Positions 1-10,189 of a stretch of DNA of 64,000 nt are shown here, piece after piece. A program made the position numbers and the translations under genes. The stretch lies in assembly GCF_014805625.2 (NCBI RefSeq), contig NW_023998454.1:1131752-1195751 (forward strand). The letters run 5' to 3'. The notes under the pieces were generated by a model. It was given only the letters and a program-made list of their open reading frames with translations, was not told the origin of the DNA and did no database searches. This DNA comes from Glossina fuscipes. Taxonomy: Eukaryota > Arthropoda > Insecta > Diptera > Glossinidae. Each line of letters opens with the position of its first letter. Position 1 is the stretch's first letter.

Positions 1-299
1 TACTAATCTTGGGTCGCGTTTTTCCACTCCTTCCTTTATATACCGCAAATTTACGCTACTAAATCACACAAACGATAAAACAATACAATATTGATCTCTA
101 TGTAGGTATAGATAGCAAACATACATACACACATATGTTTCCATACTATAATCTGTAAATTAATTTATAGATGCACATTGAAACAATTACACACACATTT
201 TACATACATAATCTCCCTATACGAGTAGGCATATAGGATGTGTTCAGAAAAAGGTGACTTTTTATTTTTCTCGAAAAATATTTATTTGTTTATTTATCA
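1..299. other. AT-rich non-coding DNA
   Basis: No open frame or element is recognisable. The stretch has short CA/TA-rich runs (near 118-150) and ends in a TTTATT-rich segment at about 283-310 that borders a mariner relic. Confidence 0.5.
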
Positions 300-317
300 A
301 TATTTATTTTGTCTCGC

Positions 318-520
318 GTAGATATAACGCACTTGTATCAGGGCTGTATCCAATCTTCAAAGCGCTCCTTATATGAGCTTTTTGGTATGGCTTTGAGTTC
401 TTTCGTCAATGTGATCTCTATTTTCTTAATCGTGGCAAAACGGTCTTTCCAGTTTTGGGAGCAGGAAAAAACCGCTGGGGACGATGTCCGGTGGAAATTG
501 TGAGCAATGAATGACCAGAA
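318..520 (-). pseudogene. Mariner/Tc1-type transposase C-terminal relic
   Basis: Read on the minus strand, about 500-420 gives PPDIVPSGFFLLPKLERPF, which resembles the SPDLAPCDFFLFPKLK box holding the last catalytic Asp of mariner-like transposases. The next segment, in a second frame, gives LKAIPKSSYKERFEDWIQP, the usual end of this protein (KAIPxxxYxxCFEDWxxRW). The two halves are in different frames, a stop follows the first, and the position of the final DDE Asp is not clearly kept. It is therefore a dead fragment. The N-terminal half was not found upstream, and terminal inverted repeats were not recognised. Confidence 0.65.
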
Positions 521-529
521 GGCATTAGC

Positions 530-1410
530 TATGAAACCAACAGAAATATTTCTTGCAAACACATGTGTAATGGCACACGAAGCTTTGAATATATTCAAAC
601 ATCTATATGAAGCAAGAGAAGCACCTACCTTGAAAAGACTGGTGCGATTCCAATTTGACATTAGTTAAAGAATGACAACTTGAAGTGGTGACGCAGAGCG
701 TTCTGTTTCTGTGCAGTGTTTCTAGTGAAATGGAAAATTTTGTGGTGGCGTACTCAGAAAGTTTAAACAGCAAAATTTTAGAAGAAGAACATTGCCGGAA
801 CGAAAAATCACAAAAAGCGAAGAACCCATTTCCGGTGAAATCAAGTAAAAAGTTTGTTAAAAGTCAATTAACTTAAGCAGTCGCACAGTGAAGCAAAAGA
901 AAACTTTCAACGTAAAATGCTACTTATATAACAAAAGAGGAAACACAGGTCGTCTTTCACTTGCAATAGCGTGAGTAATGCATCAAGTGGAAGCAATAGC
1001 CAATGAATACTTATTATTTGGTCGTTGAAAATAGATAAATTAACACATTACTTTATTTTAAATTAATGCAGTAGTACGTGTAAGATACGTATAGGATACA
1101 TGGGATTTCAGACGATGACTCAGTCATAATTAACGTACGTCCATTACTTACAAATACATAACTAAGTCTACATTGGGTTAGCTCACTTAGCAATAAAGAC
1201 ATAGCTTCCAGCGTTACTTAAATGAAACTCAGAGAGATCAACCCATACGTGAATATCACATTTTAGATATAAAGCGTATTATATATCATTCCGTATTATT
1301 GTTAAAGCCACTCAGGCTAGTCCGCGAAAAGTTTTTTTTTAACAACTTTAGCGCTAGAGCTTATAACTGGTACGGACTTGGAGCAATCTAATGGGCTCAT
1401 AGTACCTTGA
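530..1410. other. No supported gene
   Basis: Short open frames occur (for example 685-876, plus) but none shows a recognisable domain or splice context. It could include further debris of the neighbouring mariner and LINE relics. Confidence 0.4.
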
Positions 1411-1859
1411 AGGCCTTAGTCAATCTCGCTTTTTTAAAACGAAACGCTTAGCATCCCGCAACATATTTTTCGCTTTAGTTGGGTGGTGATTTAAAAGCAG
1501 CCTGTTAGCATACGTTTGGATCCTGCCCAAGATTACACAATGCGTACGAGAGGAATTGCTTCTGCACTGATTTAAGCCTCTCAGGTTAGCGACAAGAGCT
1601 AGAAGATCCAACTACGGTGGTATATTCTAAGCATGATCATACATAAGTCTTCATCGAATAAAAAATAAGGTGAGCGTTTCGCAAGACTTCTCGCGAAGTG
1701 CAAATATATGGATTCGACTATGTTAAGATTTATGCCGTTTACAACATTTTACAAGTGAGAGCGAATCCGGCTTAAGAATGTTAAACTCTCATACATTATT
1801 GGACGAATAGAAGCGGTTTTCATCATCCGAATACATAAGTATGCGAAAAGCATTTATAA

Positions 1860-3360
1860 TAGATTGGGGGTCATAACTCATTCATAGCAGAATAAAAACG
1901 AGAGAACCCAAATGGATGCTGTGGAGAAGACCTAACGAAACACCAATTTTATCAGACGTGCAAGAATAGAATAATGACTTTTCAGTGCGATCCTTTAATT
2001 ATAAGCTGAACCAATTTGTAATGTAACATTTGGGGATCAAATTTTAAATAATTTTAATAAGAAAAGGTCATGGTTAACCGATCGATCGCTTTAGTTACAC
2101 CAAGCCATGTGATTACCATTTGAAAACTCCATTTGAAAATTCCTAGAAAGTTCAAGAATATTACTAAGAATACCTTTGCTTTTAATAAAACCATATTGTT
2201 GATCAAAAACTGTTGATGATATTAGCGGTTTCAATTAGCTGTTCAAAAAGCTTGGAGGATAAAGCTAAGTTTATTGACAAAGTGGAATGATATGGACGCA
2301 TTTCCAAATTTCCGGAAATATACTCAAGCAAAGCGAAAAAGAAATTACATACAAGAGGTCTAGAAATGGGCCTCGCGATTGATTAAGATGCAAGGGAATG
2401 CCATCTGGCTTTGGCGAGGTTGAAAATCGCATACTACGCAAGCCGTCAGTGAAAACGATGTTTGGAATCATGTTAAAGATTTTTATTTTATAAGGGTAGG
2501 ACGATAGATGAAAAGTTGAGCAACAATATAATCGTTCAGAAAATGTTGCAAACAAATCTGTTATATTATCCCGATCAGACGAGTTGATGTTGTCATAGTA
2601 TATTTATAGGAATAAGTTATGGGTTTATTCTCTTTACTCAAACAAATTCATAAAAATATTTCGAGTTAGTAAATAGTACTGTTTGCCCAACGTTAGAAAC
2701 TTGTGTTTAACATTTACTTATACTGCATAGATAGTAGAAAGAACTTGTTTCTTTGATTTGTAATACTTTTTATCGACGAGTATATTGTCGTCGTACCAAC
2801 ACGAACCATAGAAGATTAATAATCTTTTTAAGCTCGAATCAATGTTTAAATAATCTAAGTGCCAATCTAGCAATTTAATCATTAGGCTGTACGTTGTTAA
2901 CGTAAAACGGGGTTTATATTTTGAATGACGCTCGACTAAGAACGTTCACTGCTGAAGCCATAACTGGTCATGTTAATAGTCAAAAGAAAAATACCTACCG
3001 AATTTACAAAAGCTGCCGATCGATCCAGCAGATTATTGCAAATTTTGTGAGTCATATTGAGTTGCGTTAAGCTAAGACCGAATAATTGTTCAAAGAGATC
3101 ACCAAGTCAACTAGAGTAATGAGACGGAAGGGAGTAGTTACCCTCTTTATCAAAACATTCCCGTCACTAAAACTTCCTATGATCGCCGGTAAATTAAAAT
3201 CCCCGTTACGGCAATCATGTCGTTCTTTTTGAAATTCTTTTAGAAGACCAATTTGCTGCCGGTGAACCGAAACATTAGAAGCGGGCGGTATGTACAAAGA
3301 CGTTACGTTGACAGATAAATTCATGTTCAACATGCCTGGAAGGTCTAAAGACTTCATAGC
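1860..3360 (-). pseudogene. Degenerate non-LTR retrotransposon (endonuclease + RT)
   Basis: This is an ORF2 relic of a LINE, minus strand, in several frames. The endonuclease part (about 3357-3160) reads VTSLYIPPASNVSV followed by GDFNLP (about 3189-3206), the core EEP-endonuclease motif. The RT part starts near 2440 with KPDGIPLHL and FPEIWK. It continues at about 2190-2090 with QYGFIKSKGILSNILELS (the QxGF/KGRSTxxNLL box) and DRSVNHDLFLLKL (the DRVNHDLL box). At about 1838-1818 it reads MYSDDE in place of YADD. A short frame at 1611-1420 may be the C-terminus. Frameshifts and stops run throughout and the endonuclease-RT spacing is compressed. GDFNLP and the RT style suggest a CR1- or Jockey-group element; the clade is not certain. 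Confidence 0.75.
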
Positions 3361-3501
3361 GAACCTGTGTTCAGATATCTATAATGATGCCCCTCAATCT
3401 GTTCTGAATACTCTGGGATTCTTACCTTTTCCTTCCGCTGGGCCATATGAAGCGGACGGTTTTCAGCTTTATCACCCGATGATGGGCAAGACAGATAAAC
3501 C

Positions 3502-3502
3502 A

Positions 3503-3557
<55 letters not shown>
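3502..3557. repeat. (GA)n microsatellite
   Basis: A nearly perfect GA dinucleotide tract of about 56 bp with one early interruption (GAC). It makes artificial Arg/Glu and Leu/Ser runs in the overlapping frames, which are not genes. Confidence 0.97.
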
Positions 3558-3561
<4 letters not shown>

Positions 3562-3679
3562 GGCGCTAACGGGAGATTGTCCGAAATCGCCATTCCATAT
3601 TCACAGCTTGTTTGCGACAAAATTCCGGTTATCACAATGAAATTCTCAAAGCTTTCTGAACAATTTGCAAAGCACAACA

Positions 3680-5415
3680 GGCGTTTTTTCGTTTATTTTC
3701 CAAAGCAGCATATTTTCTCTTAAGTTCGCCAAAAAAAAGTTATGACGACTAAAGAATAACTAATGGGAAACCGCGTCTCCTAGGAAAGCGTATAATGCGG
3801 TGAACATTATAAACGATTAACCACACGTTGCAAAAGAAGCGAACAATCAATCAATTGGCTGAACGCTATGAAAAAAAAAGGGATGTAAGAGTCGTCAATA
3901 ACAGCCGTCTGAAATGTGAGCCTTTCTATCTCACATATATTCGAAGCAAAAAAGTTTATCGAAGATGCAGGTCAATAGGTCCAGACTTGTGACATTGGAA
4001 AACGGTTAAAGATCTATTCAAACCAAATTCGAAAATGGTGAATAATATGTTCAGTATTCAAACTAAGATATTTAATCCTGTACTGGAGCACTGACACATA
4101 CTTATACGGGTGAATAACAGCAATATGATGCAACCAACAATATAGAAAAAGAAAATTTACAAAGCGAATAGCGGCAAGAACCATAGCAAGTAAGGAGAAA
4201 TAAGGGAGCACAAGCTTTATAAGTCGCACAAGCACATTCTTATGATGAAGAATAACTGTAGCGATGCTCTCTCTGTCCTTCCTGTCTGTGTTTGGAAAAC
4301 TATTAACTGCGTTAAATATTAGAGCAACTCGAAAGTGCTACTTTAGGAGCATTGAAGGCGGATAAGAGCGATGTACGTGTCTTAGATGAACTAGCTAGTG
4401 CGTAAGATGTGGAAGCGGGTTTTATATTTTTGGCTCACTGACACTCCTCAGAGTTACACTCCTCAGAATTACAACTAAAAGAATAACGCGTACTTATCCT
4501 TTAACGAATACGCGGCCGAACGTAACTTAACCTACCGAATAGACATCCCTTTTGCCCTTAGATCTTTCAGTACCCGCCATACTTAATGGCCTCCTTCGGC
4601 CTATGATGTCTACGGGAGGTCCCGAGGTTGGGTTCTGAGACCCCTAATCAACTTTCCTCCCAAATTTAAGAAAAACTATATGTTATTTCATATTTTTTCT
4701 TTTTCTTTGCACATTAATCAATATTTAATATGTTAAAATATGTAATAGTTACGGGTTAATTTCTCTATATCTAATTATATATGTGTATGAGTATATATGT
4801 AAATATGTATATGCGTATACTAAATTTTATTTATAAGAAAAAAAGTCGTTTTTTTACTTTTTATAAAATGTAATGAATATAAATATATATGTCCACACTT
4901 GCTTGTTTCGGGAAATATAATATATATAGAGCCCTTCAATGATGAGTGGCGGCATTCTTATCGCTACAATTGCTGATGGATGCGCTATTCGTATTCATAC
5001 CAGTGACTTGATTGAGGGAAGTGCGGAGTGGATAAGATATGGTAGACATATTGTTATAAAAGTCGGTTTTGTAAGATACATTCCGTATCAATGGATCGTA
5101 GATATTTTGATCAAGAGAAATACTCTTCAAAGCTCTTTTATTTACAATTATATTCCTTAAATGTAAGATTATTCACAATTTATTTTTGGCAATACTTTCA
5201 ACTGCTCAACTTAAATATTCTTTTCCTACTGACTCTCCCTTCCACAAATATTCTATTCTATTTATATACATTTTTACCACCATATTACTAGTACCCATTT
5301 TTATAGCTTCATTTTTCGTTCGTTAACCTGCTTTTCTGGTACTCGTTTTCCTCGGCCGGCAGCTGCATGACGCGCTGCGAATGTACATTTAGTTTTTCCC
5401 TCTTTAGGAAGTTTA
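3680..5415. other. No supported gene
   Basis: Mostly AT-rich. It contains a 15-bp tandem duplication (ACACTCCTCAGAGTT-like, about 4440-4470) and a GC-richer patch at 4540-4660 with the small hairpin GGCCTCCTTCGGCC. A 73-codon frame at 4939-5160 has a weakly WD40-like first third but is too short to call. Confidence 0.4.
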
Positions 5416-5419
5416 TTAC

Positions 5420-6405
5420 TTAGCTGGAATGAACAGGATTTGGGATTTCCGTCACAATATCTATATGTAAATGAGCACAAATTTCCAAACTGGCTTGGGC
5501 ACAGTACAGCATTAAATCTTGAGCGGTCCAAATTAGGATGAACCAAAATAATCATATATCTGGCACTATGCAATTAAAATATTGATTAAGAAACAACAAA
5601 CACGGACCCCAAGAAAAACCAATCCAAATATTCCATATCAGCTTTGGCATGTCGTTTATATGAACAATCACTAATTTGTTGGTGATTTTCGGTGCCTCCA
5701 AAATAAAGGCTATAAGGAGTAAAGAGTCGTGTTCCACAAAGATATTCTCTGATGGGCTGACCAGCGCCAACGATATACTCGGTGATAAAACGCGTACGTC
5801 ACACGCGAGATATCTTAGCTTCGCTAACCAGAACTCCGGACTCACGCTTGATATTAAATGTATACCAATCATCGTTAATTGAGCGTCAGTTACATTAATT
5901 TTTCCGAAACATAACGTACCCGAAACGTAAGTCTGCCAATGGCCACAATCAAACAAACCAACAGTATAAAAACAGTGGAAGAATAATCCGCTAGAACCCG
6001 TGACTGGCAGGCTACGTAGACCGATAACGCAATAAGCATAATTGGTATGGGATCGCGAATCACGATCGAAAACGTCCCCCAACGGCGAAGAAGAAGACAT
6101 ATTTGTTCTTCTGGGTTTTTCCCCTCTATTGAATCTTAATAAACAAAATGGCCAAAAACACAAAAGAGACAAGTCCATCGCGATGGAGGAGTTATTCCGC
6201 CTGGGCAGAATCTCACTAATATCAAAGTTTTGACAACATTCACTATTAGACCGACAATTGTGCTTAAGTTTGGTGCTAACCGTAGGTGGATTTTCGAGAC
6301 TAAACACTTCCACAATGACTGTAACCAGGAATCTAATAGACTTGCATTATTACGTTGATATTTGTGTTCTGACAGTTTTTTCAACTGTTCTGTTATTAAT
6401 ATGCT
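5420..6405 (-). pseudogene. CEPT1-like phosphotransferase retropseudogene
   Basis: The minus strand encodes most of a CDP-alcohol phosphatidyltransferase of the choline/ethanolaminephosphotransferase (CEPT1) family. That enzyme transfers phosphocholine or phosphoethanolamine from the CDP-alcohol to diacylglycerol in ER/Golgi membranes. Frame A (about 6405-6139) has EQLKKLSEHKY, LLDSWLQSLW, LAPNLSTIVGLIVNVVKTLI and PSRWTCLFCVFGHFVY. After a shift in the G/A-rich run near 6111-6124, frame B gives PRRTN, SSSPLGDVFDRDS, GHWQTYVSGTLCFG, APKITNKLVIVHIND and LLFLNQYFN, then after an in-frame TGA at 5552 runs on to a TAA at 5420. The catalytic motif D-G-x2-A-R-x8-G-x3-D-x3-D is destroyed: its first half sits on the frameshift and the last Asp is Arg (GDVFDRDSR). 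About 330 codons lie in 1 kb without introns, which points to a retrocopy; no poly(A) was found. Confidence 0.85.
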
Positions 6406-6499
6406 ACCCTCTTTGTATGCCAACGTTGATTTCTTATTCATCGTCGGTTGCAATATTATGATTTTCACTTACATTCATGTGCTATCATGGATTCGTAGG

Positions 6500-9270
6500 A
6501 TATACAATTTTTCTATAAATGTTTCATTTGCATTATTTTCAATTGTCTTTTCTGATTATTGAAACGAATATTTTGTATTATCTCCGCATAAATTACATTG
6601 CATAGAATGAGTAGAACATGCCCTTTTCTTGGTTTCTTGCACGTACGCACTTTACTCTGATTAGATTTCTCTTCTTTTATTGTTTCCTTTATTAGCATAA
6701 CTTATATTTAAGTACAATTGTCAACTTTTGTTTAAAATACGAACACAATTTCTACAAATAGTTGATTAATTAGTTTACTATTTTTTCTTTTTCTAGCGAT
6801 CCCAAAGCAAGCCAGCTCGTCCATCTCTTTTCTTACTTCTCCAAAAAACCGGCGAACGCGCAAAACAAGAGCTACGTCAAAAAAATATCTCTTGCAATCA
6901 ACTCGCCTCGTTCGCGAACTTAACCATGTAAGTAATGTCGTGTTGCTCTCTTAGTAAACAAAAATTATTAAGTCAAAACCGCATGTTACACGACCTTTAT
7001 CTTTCCGTCCTAGCTCGTTCTTCTGATGACAGACATGCAGATGAAATGTAGGCCAATACCTTGAACTAAATTTATCTAATAAACTATGTACATATATAAA
7101 GCGCAGTTTACTTTTCTGCAAATTAATGTCCCCTTCCATACGACTTTGCCCATAGAGTTATAGTAGGCAAATCGAAAAATTATAATAAAAGTGTATATAT
7201 TCAAAAATAAAGAAGCAGTTGACTATAAAAGTTACAAAGGGTGAAAAGAAAAATATGCCGTAGATAGTATTTTATATGGCTTAACAGTACGAACTGTGTT
7301 AATGTCAATAAAGATATGTCTGCGCTACATAAAACCCCAAAAAGGAAAGCCCTATAGTTCTGGCAGAAATTTCTTAGGTGTAGTTAGGACTGGTTAGAAA
7401 ATATTATGCATATTGCGAAAACTCCGTCCTCTTAATTAGATGTTAGGATGAATCCCAACTCAGCGGCAAAAAATTTGCTCGATGGCAAAATGAAAATGCA
7501 AGGTACGAATAGATTGATGAAAAAATTTATAACTTATAGTGACGAATAGCCATCCAGCCACTAAGTTGAAGTTTTACAAGGTTGTAAATCGGATAACTTC
7601 AATTTACTGTTACGAGCATTGTGACCTCTTGCAAGTGTACTAAGGATGACGACGATGTTACGTCGAAGCACAAACTCTCCCATCATCTGAGTAGTTTACA
7701 CTTTCATATAAAGAAAATCGCCGCACGATCATGACACCAATTAAATAAAAAAATGAAAAATCTTTATTAGGTGTATCATATAAACGTTAACAAACTTTTG
7801 TATAGTCTCAAAATAAATCAATTCTTATTTAATATGGTATGATCTACACAAGATCTACACAGATAATTTTTACATTTTTGCCTTTAAAAAATATAAAAAT
7901 TCATAAAACCGAGATTTCTTTGAGTACTTACACATTACTTTGCCCTATAGTAGCAATAACCGCCGTTACTCTTAATATATACACATACCATGGGTTTACT
8001 ATCCTGACATGGTACGTTGAAAAAAATATGGTAAAAGAACCCAGATTAAACGAAATATCAGATTGATTAACAGCCGGACTTCTGATGCAATATTTGAGAA
8101 AATGGTCCAAAACGTGTTATGTCTTTCGACGCAAATATCGAAAATGTTATCTACGACGTTATATATGCGAGCTGATTTAAGTTTTTATGATTAATGTTGC
8201 GACGCAAGAGCCTCTTCGGTAAACCCACGTATTATCTTATACATACGCTAATTGCTACATCTTGTATGTCCAAAGTTGTTCACTTTGCCGGGGAACATCA
8301 TCTTTACATGATAGTTTGCTGTTCAATAGTGCATCTATTGACGTGGCCTTGTTTCTGATCTTCTTCTGATCCGATAGACTTGAAAGCCAGTTCACATCAC
8401 CTGATAACACGACCTTGCAAAAGCCGCATGGTTTTATTCTCAGCGTGATATGTTGGTTTTTCCTATTCAATTAATTTCCACATCCACATCGTTTACATTA
8501 AAGAACCGTGAAATCGTCTCATCGCGGGATACGCTTTGTTAAGAACATGTGAATAAAATTTATTAAGACAAAAAACAAAGCACTAAGAAAAACTAAAAAA
8601 AGATAAACATGGCCTTCATAAAAATATGAATATTTAATATCTAGAATTTCACGCGACTAGCATAACAATAAACATAAGGGAGTTATTCAACTTATTTTTT
8701 TACTATTCCCTGTCGTAATACCCCTTAAAAGATAAAGGCGAGCGGAGGTGGTCAAAACAAAACCCCTTAAGAGCATATAACTATGTAGAACTGCCGGAAT
8801 GACCCAATAACCCCGCTCTCATTCTTTAGAAAAGTTGTCATCGCTTTAGAGTGAACGTCTAATACTAAGAAAAAATTGACAAGATGGTTGCTTTTTATCG
8901 ACCGGATTAGAAGGTTTTGCATAATAAGTGAAGGTATTTTCCTTATATTTCATAGTATGAAAAAAGGCTGATATTTCGATACTTCGGATCTCGGTTCATA
9001 ATGATTCCAAACTAAAGTTCGGATTACAGCCAATCAAGATACCAAAAGATTGTAGAATTATTCGCACACGTACGAACTTATCTCGGATGAATTAAATTTA
9101 ATTATTGTGAGTCATTGCAATTCACTTATTGTGGCGCAAAGGAAAGAAAAAACTTAATTACACACAACCCGTAACGGCTAATATATAGTGAGTAGACAAA
9201 TAGCTTATAACCTTTTTATAAAGATATTTACCTTATGAAGACATTTACATCAGCTGTGAAGATTTTCACT
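6500..9270. other. No supported gene
   Basis: Open frames here are 60-75 codons, overlap on both strands and lack recognisable domains. The longest (minus 8255-8470 and plus 7839-8066) have no splice context that I could read. AT-rich, probably intergenic or intronic. Confidence 0.4.
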
Positions 9271-9274
9271 TCTA

Positions 9275-10180
9275 TTAGACTTTATGTGTCTTTATAAAAG
9301 TGTTCCGCAAATATTCGGAGTAACTGGGTATGGGACAAAACGCCTTTACTCTGTTAGATGACGATTTCGGGATGACAGGGCGATCTTCATTTTCATCTTC
9401 AAAAAATTGCTTTTGTACCTTTGGTTTTTCAATAGTGCTCCGCCAGTATTCCCAATAGCAGGGCACGGGACAAAACGTTTTCGCACTATTAGGGGACGGT
9501 CTCTTGTATTTACGGTGTATATATTTGGTTATTTTTGGACGACGAATCGACGACAAAATGCTTCTACTCTCTCTTAGTTTCTTTTTCTTTAAATTATGAT
9601 GCAATATTTCGGGATTAAATTCGCCGGCAAGTTTTACTGCCTCTTGTTTCTTTAGATGCTCAGCCCTTGTTATTTTTAGTTCACCTAGAGTGCTAAGATC
9701 CGATGTCCAGCTATTAGTTTCGTCTTTACTGGGTTGGCGGTCCGCCAAACTCTCCTCTTGGGGTTCTGCTCGTTGATTGCATGTTAAAGTATTATTATTA
9801 GACTTGTAATGTGTATCATCTAGGCGTGAGGGTTTTTTATCCCGTTTAATACCCGATAAAATTAGCCACTTTGCTTTAGGCTTTTGGCTAATTTCATCTT
9901 TCTTGTTAGGGATTTCTTTAGTTTGCTTAACTTTAGAAGTAAGTAAGTTAGGATGGTATTTGTCATCCCAGAAAATAATATATGGCCTTTCTTTAACGTT
10001 GTACTCTTTCGAAGGTATGCCCATTCTTATGTCGGGACATCGCTCGATGTTTTGATCTACACTATTTATTTTCACTATTTTTTTCGCGGACCAGGTACTA
10101 TTGTCGGATTTTCTTAAGATTCTCTGAGCCAAACTCTGCAAGCCTGATCTGTTTTGTAACAATTTCGATGACAGTGACAT
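9275..10180 (-). CDS. Single-exon protein of unknown function, FCPxPxYxEY repeat
   Basis: A 301-residue uninterrupted frame that I do not recognise as a named family. The start lies in AAAAAATG, a good fly initiation context, and the frame ends at TAA (9275). The N-terminus (MSLSSKLLQNRSGLQSLAQRI) is basic and lacks acidic residues until about residue 26, so a mitochondrial targeting peptide is possible (inference). The middle is Lys/Ser-rich and probably disordered. The C-terminal 75 residues hold two diverged copies of one motif: NSAKTFCPVPCYWEYWRST (about 232-250) and NRVKAFCPIPSYSEYLRNT (about 275-293). Length, base composition and the conserved duplicated motif support a real gene. Intronless basic fly genes like this are often testis-expressed, but nothing in the sequence proves it. 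No close AATAAA was seen. Confidence 0.7.
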   Translation of the reverse strand: MSLSSKLLQNRSGLQSLAQRILRKSDNSTWSAKKIVKINSVDQNIERCPDIRMGIPSKEYNVKERPYIIFWDDKYHPNLLTSKVKQTKEIPNKKDEISQKPKAKWLILSGIKRDKKPSRLDDTHYKSNNNTLTCNQRAEPQEESLADRQPSKDETNSWTSDLSTLGELKITRAEHLKKQEAVKLAGEFNPEILHHNLKKKKLRESRSILSSIRRPKITKYIHRKYKRPSPNSAKTFCPVPCYWEYWRSTIEKPKVQKQFFEDENEDRPVIPKSSSNRVKAFCPIPSYSEYLRNTFIKTHKV

Positions 10181-10189
10181 TTTTTATTA

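Noticed and set aside
3290..3677. Open frames of 107-116 codons on both strands with Arg/Glu or Leu/Ser runs
   Set aside because: The runs come from the GA microsatellite at 3502-3557, and the rest shows no domain beyond the LINE endonuclease relic on the minus strand.
4939..5160. Frame starting MMSGGILIATIADGCAIRIH, like a WD40 blade of WIPI/WDR45 proteins
   Set aside because: Similarity covers fewer than 20 residues and the following residues do not fit; no neighbouring blades were found.
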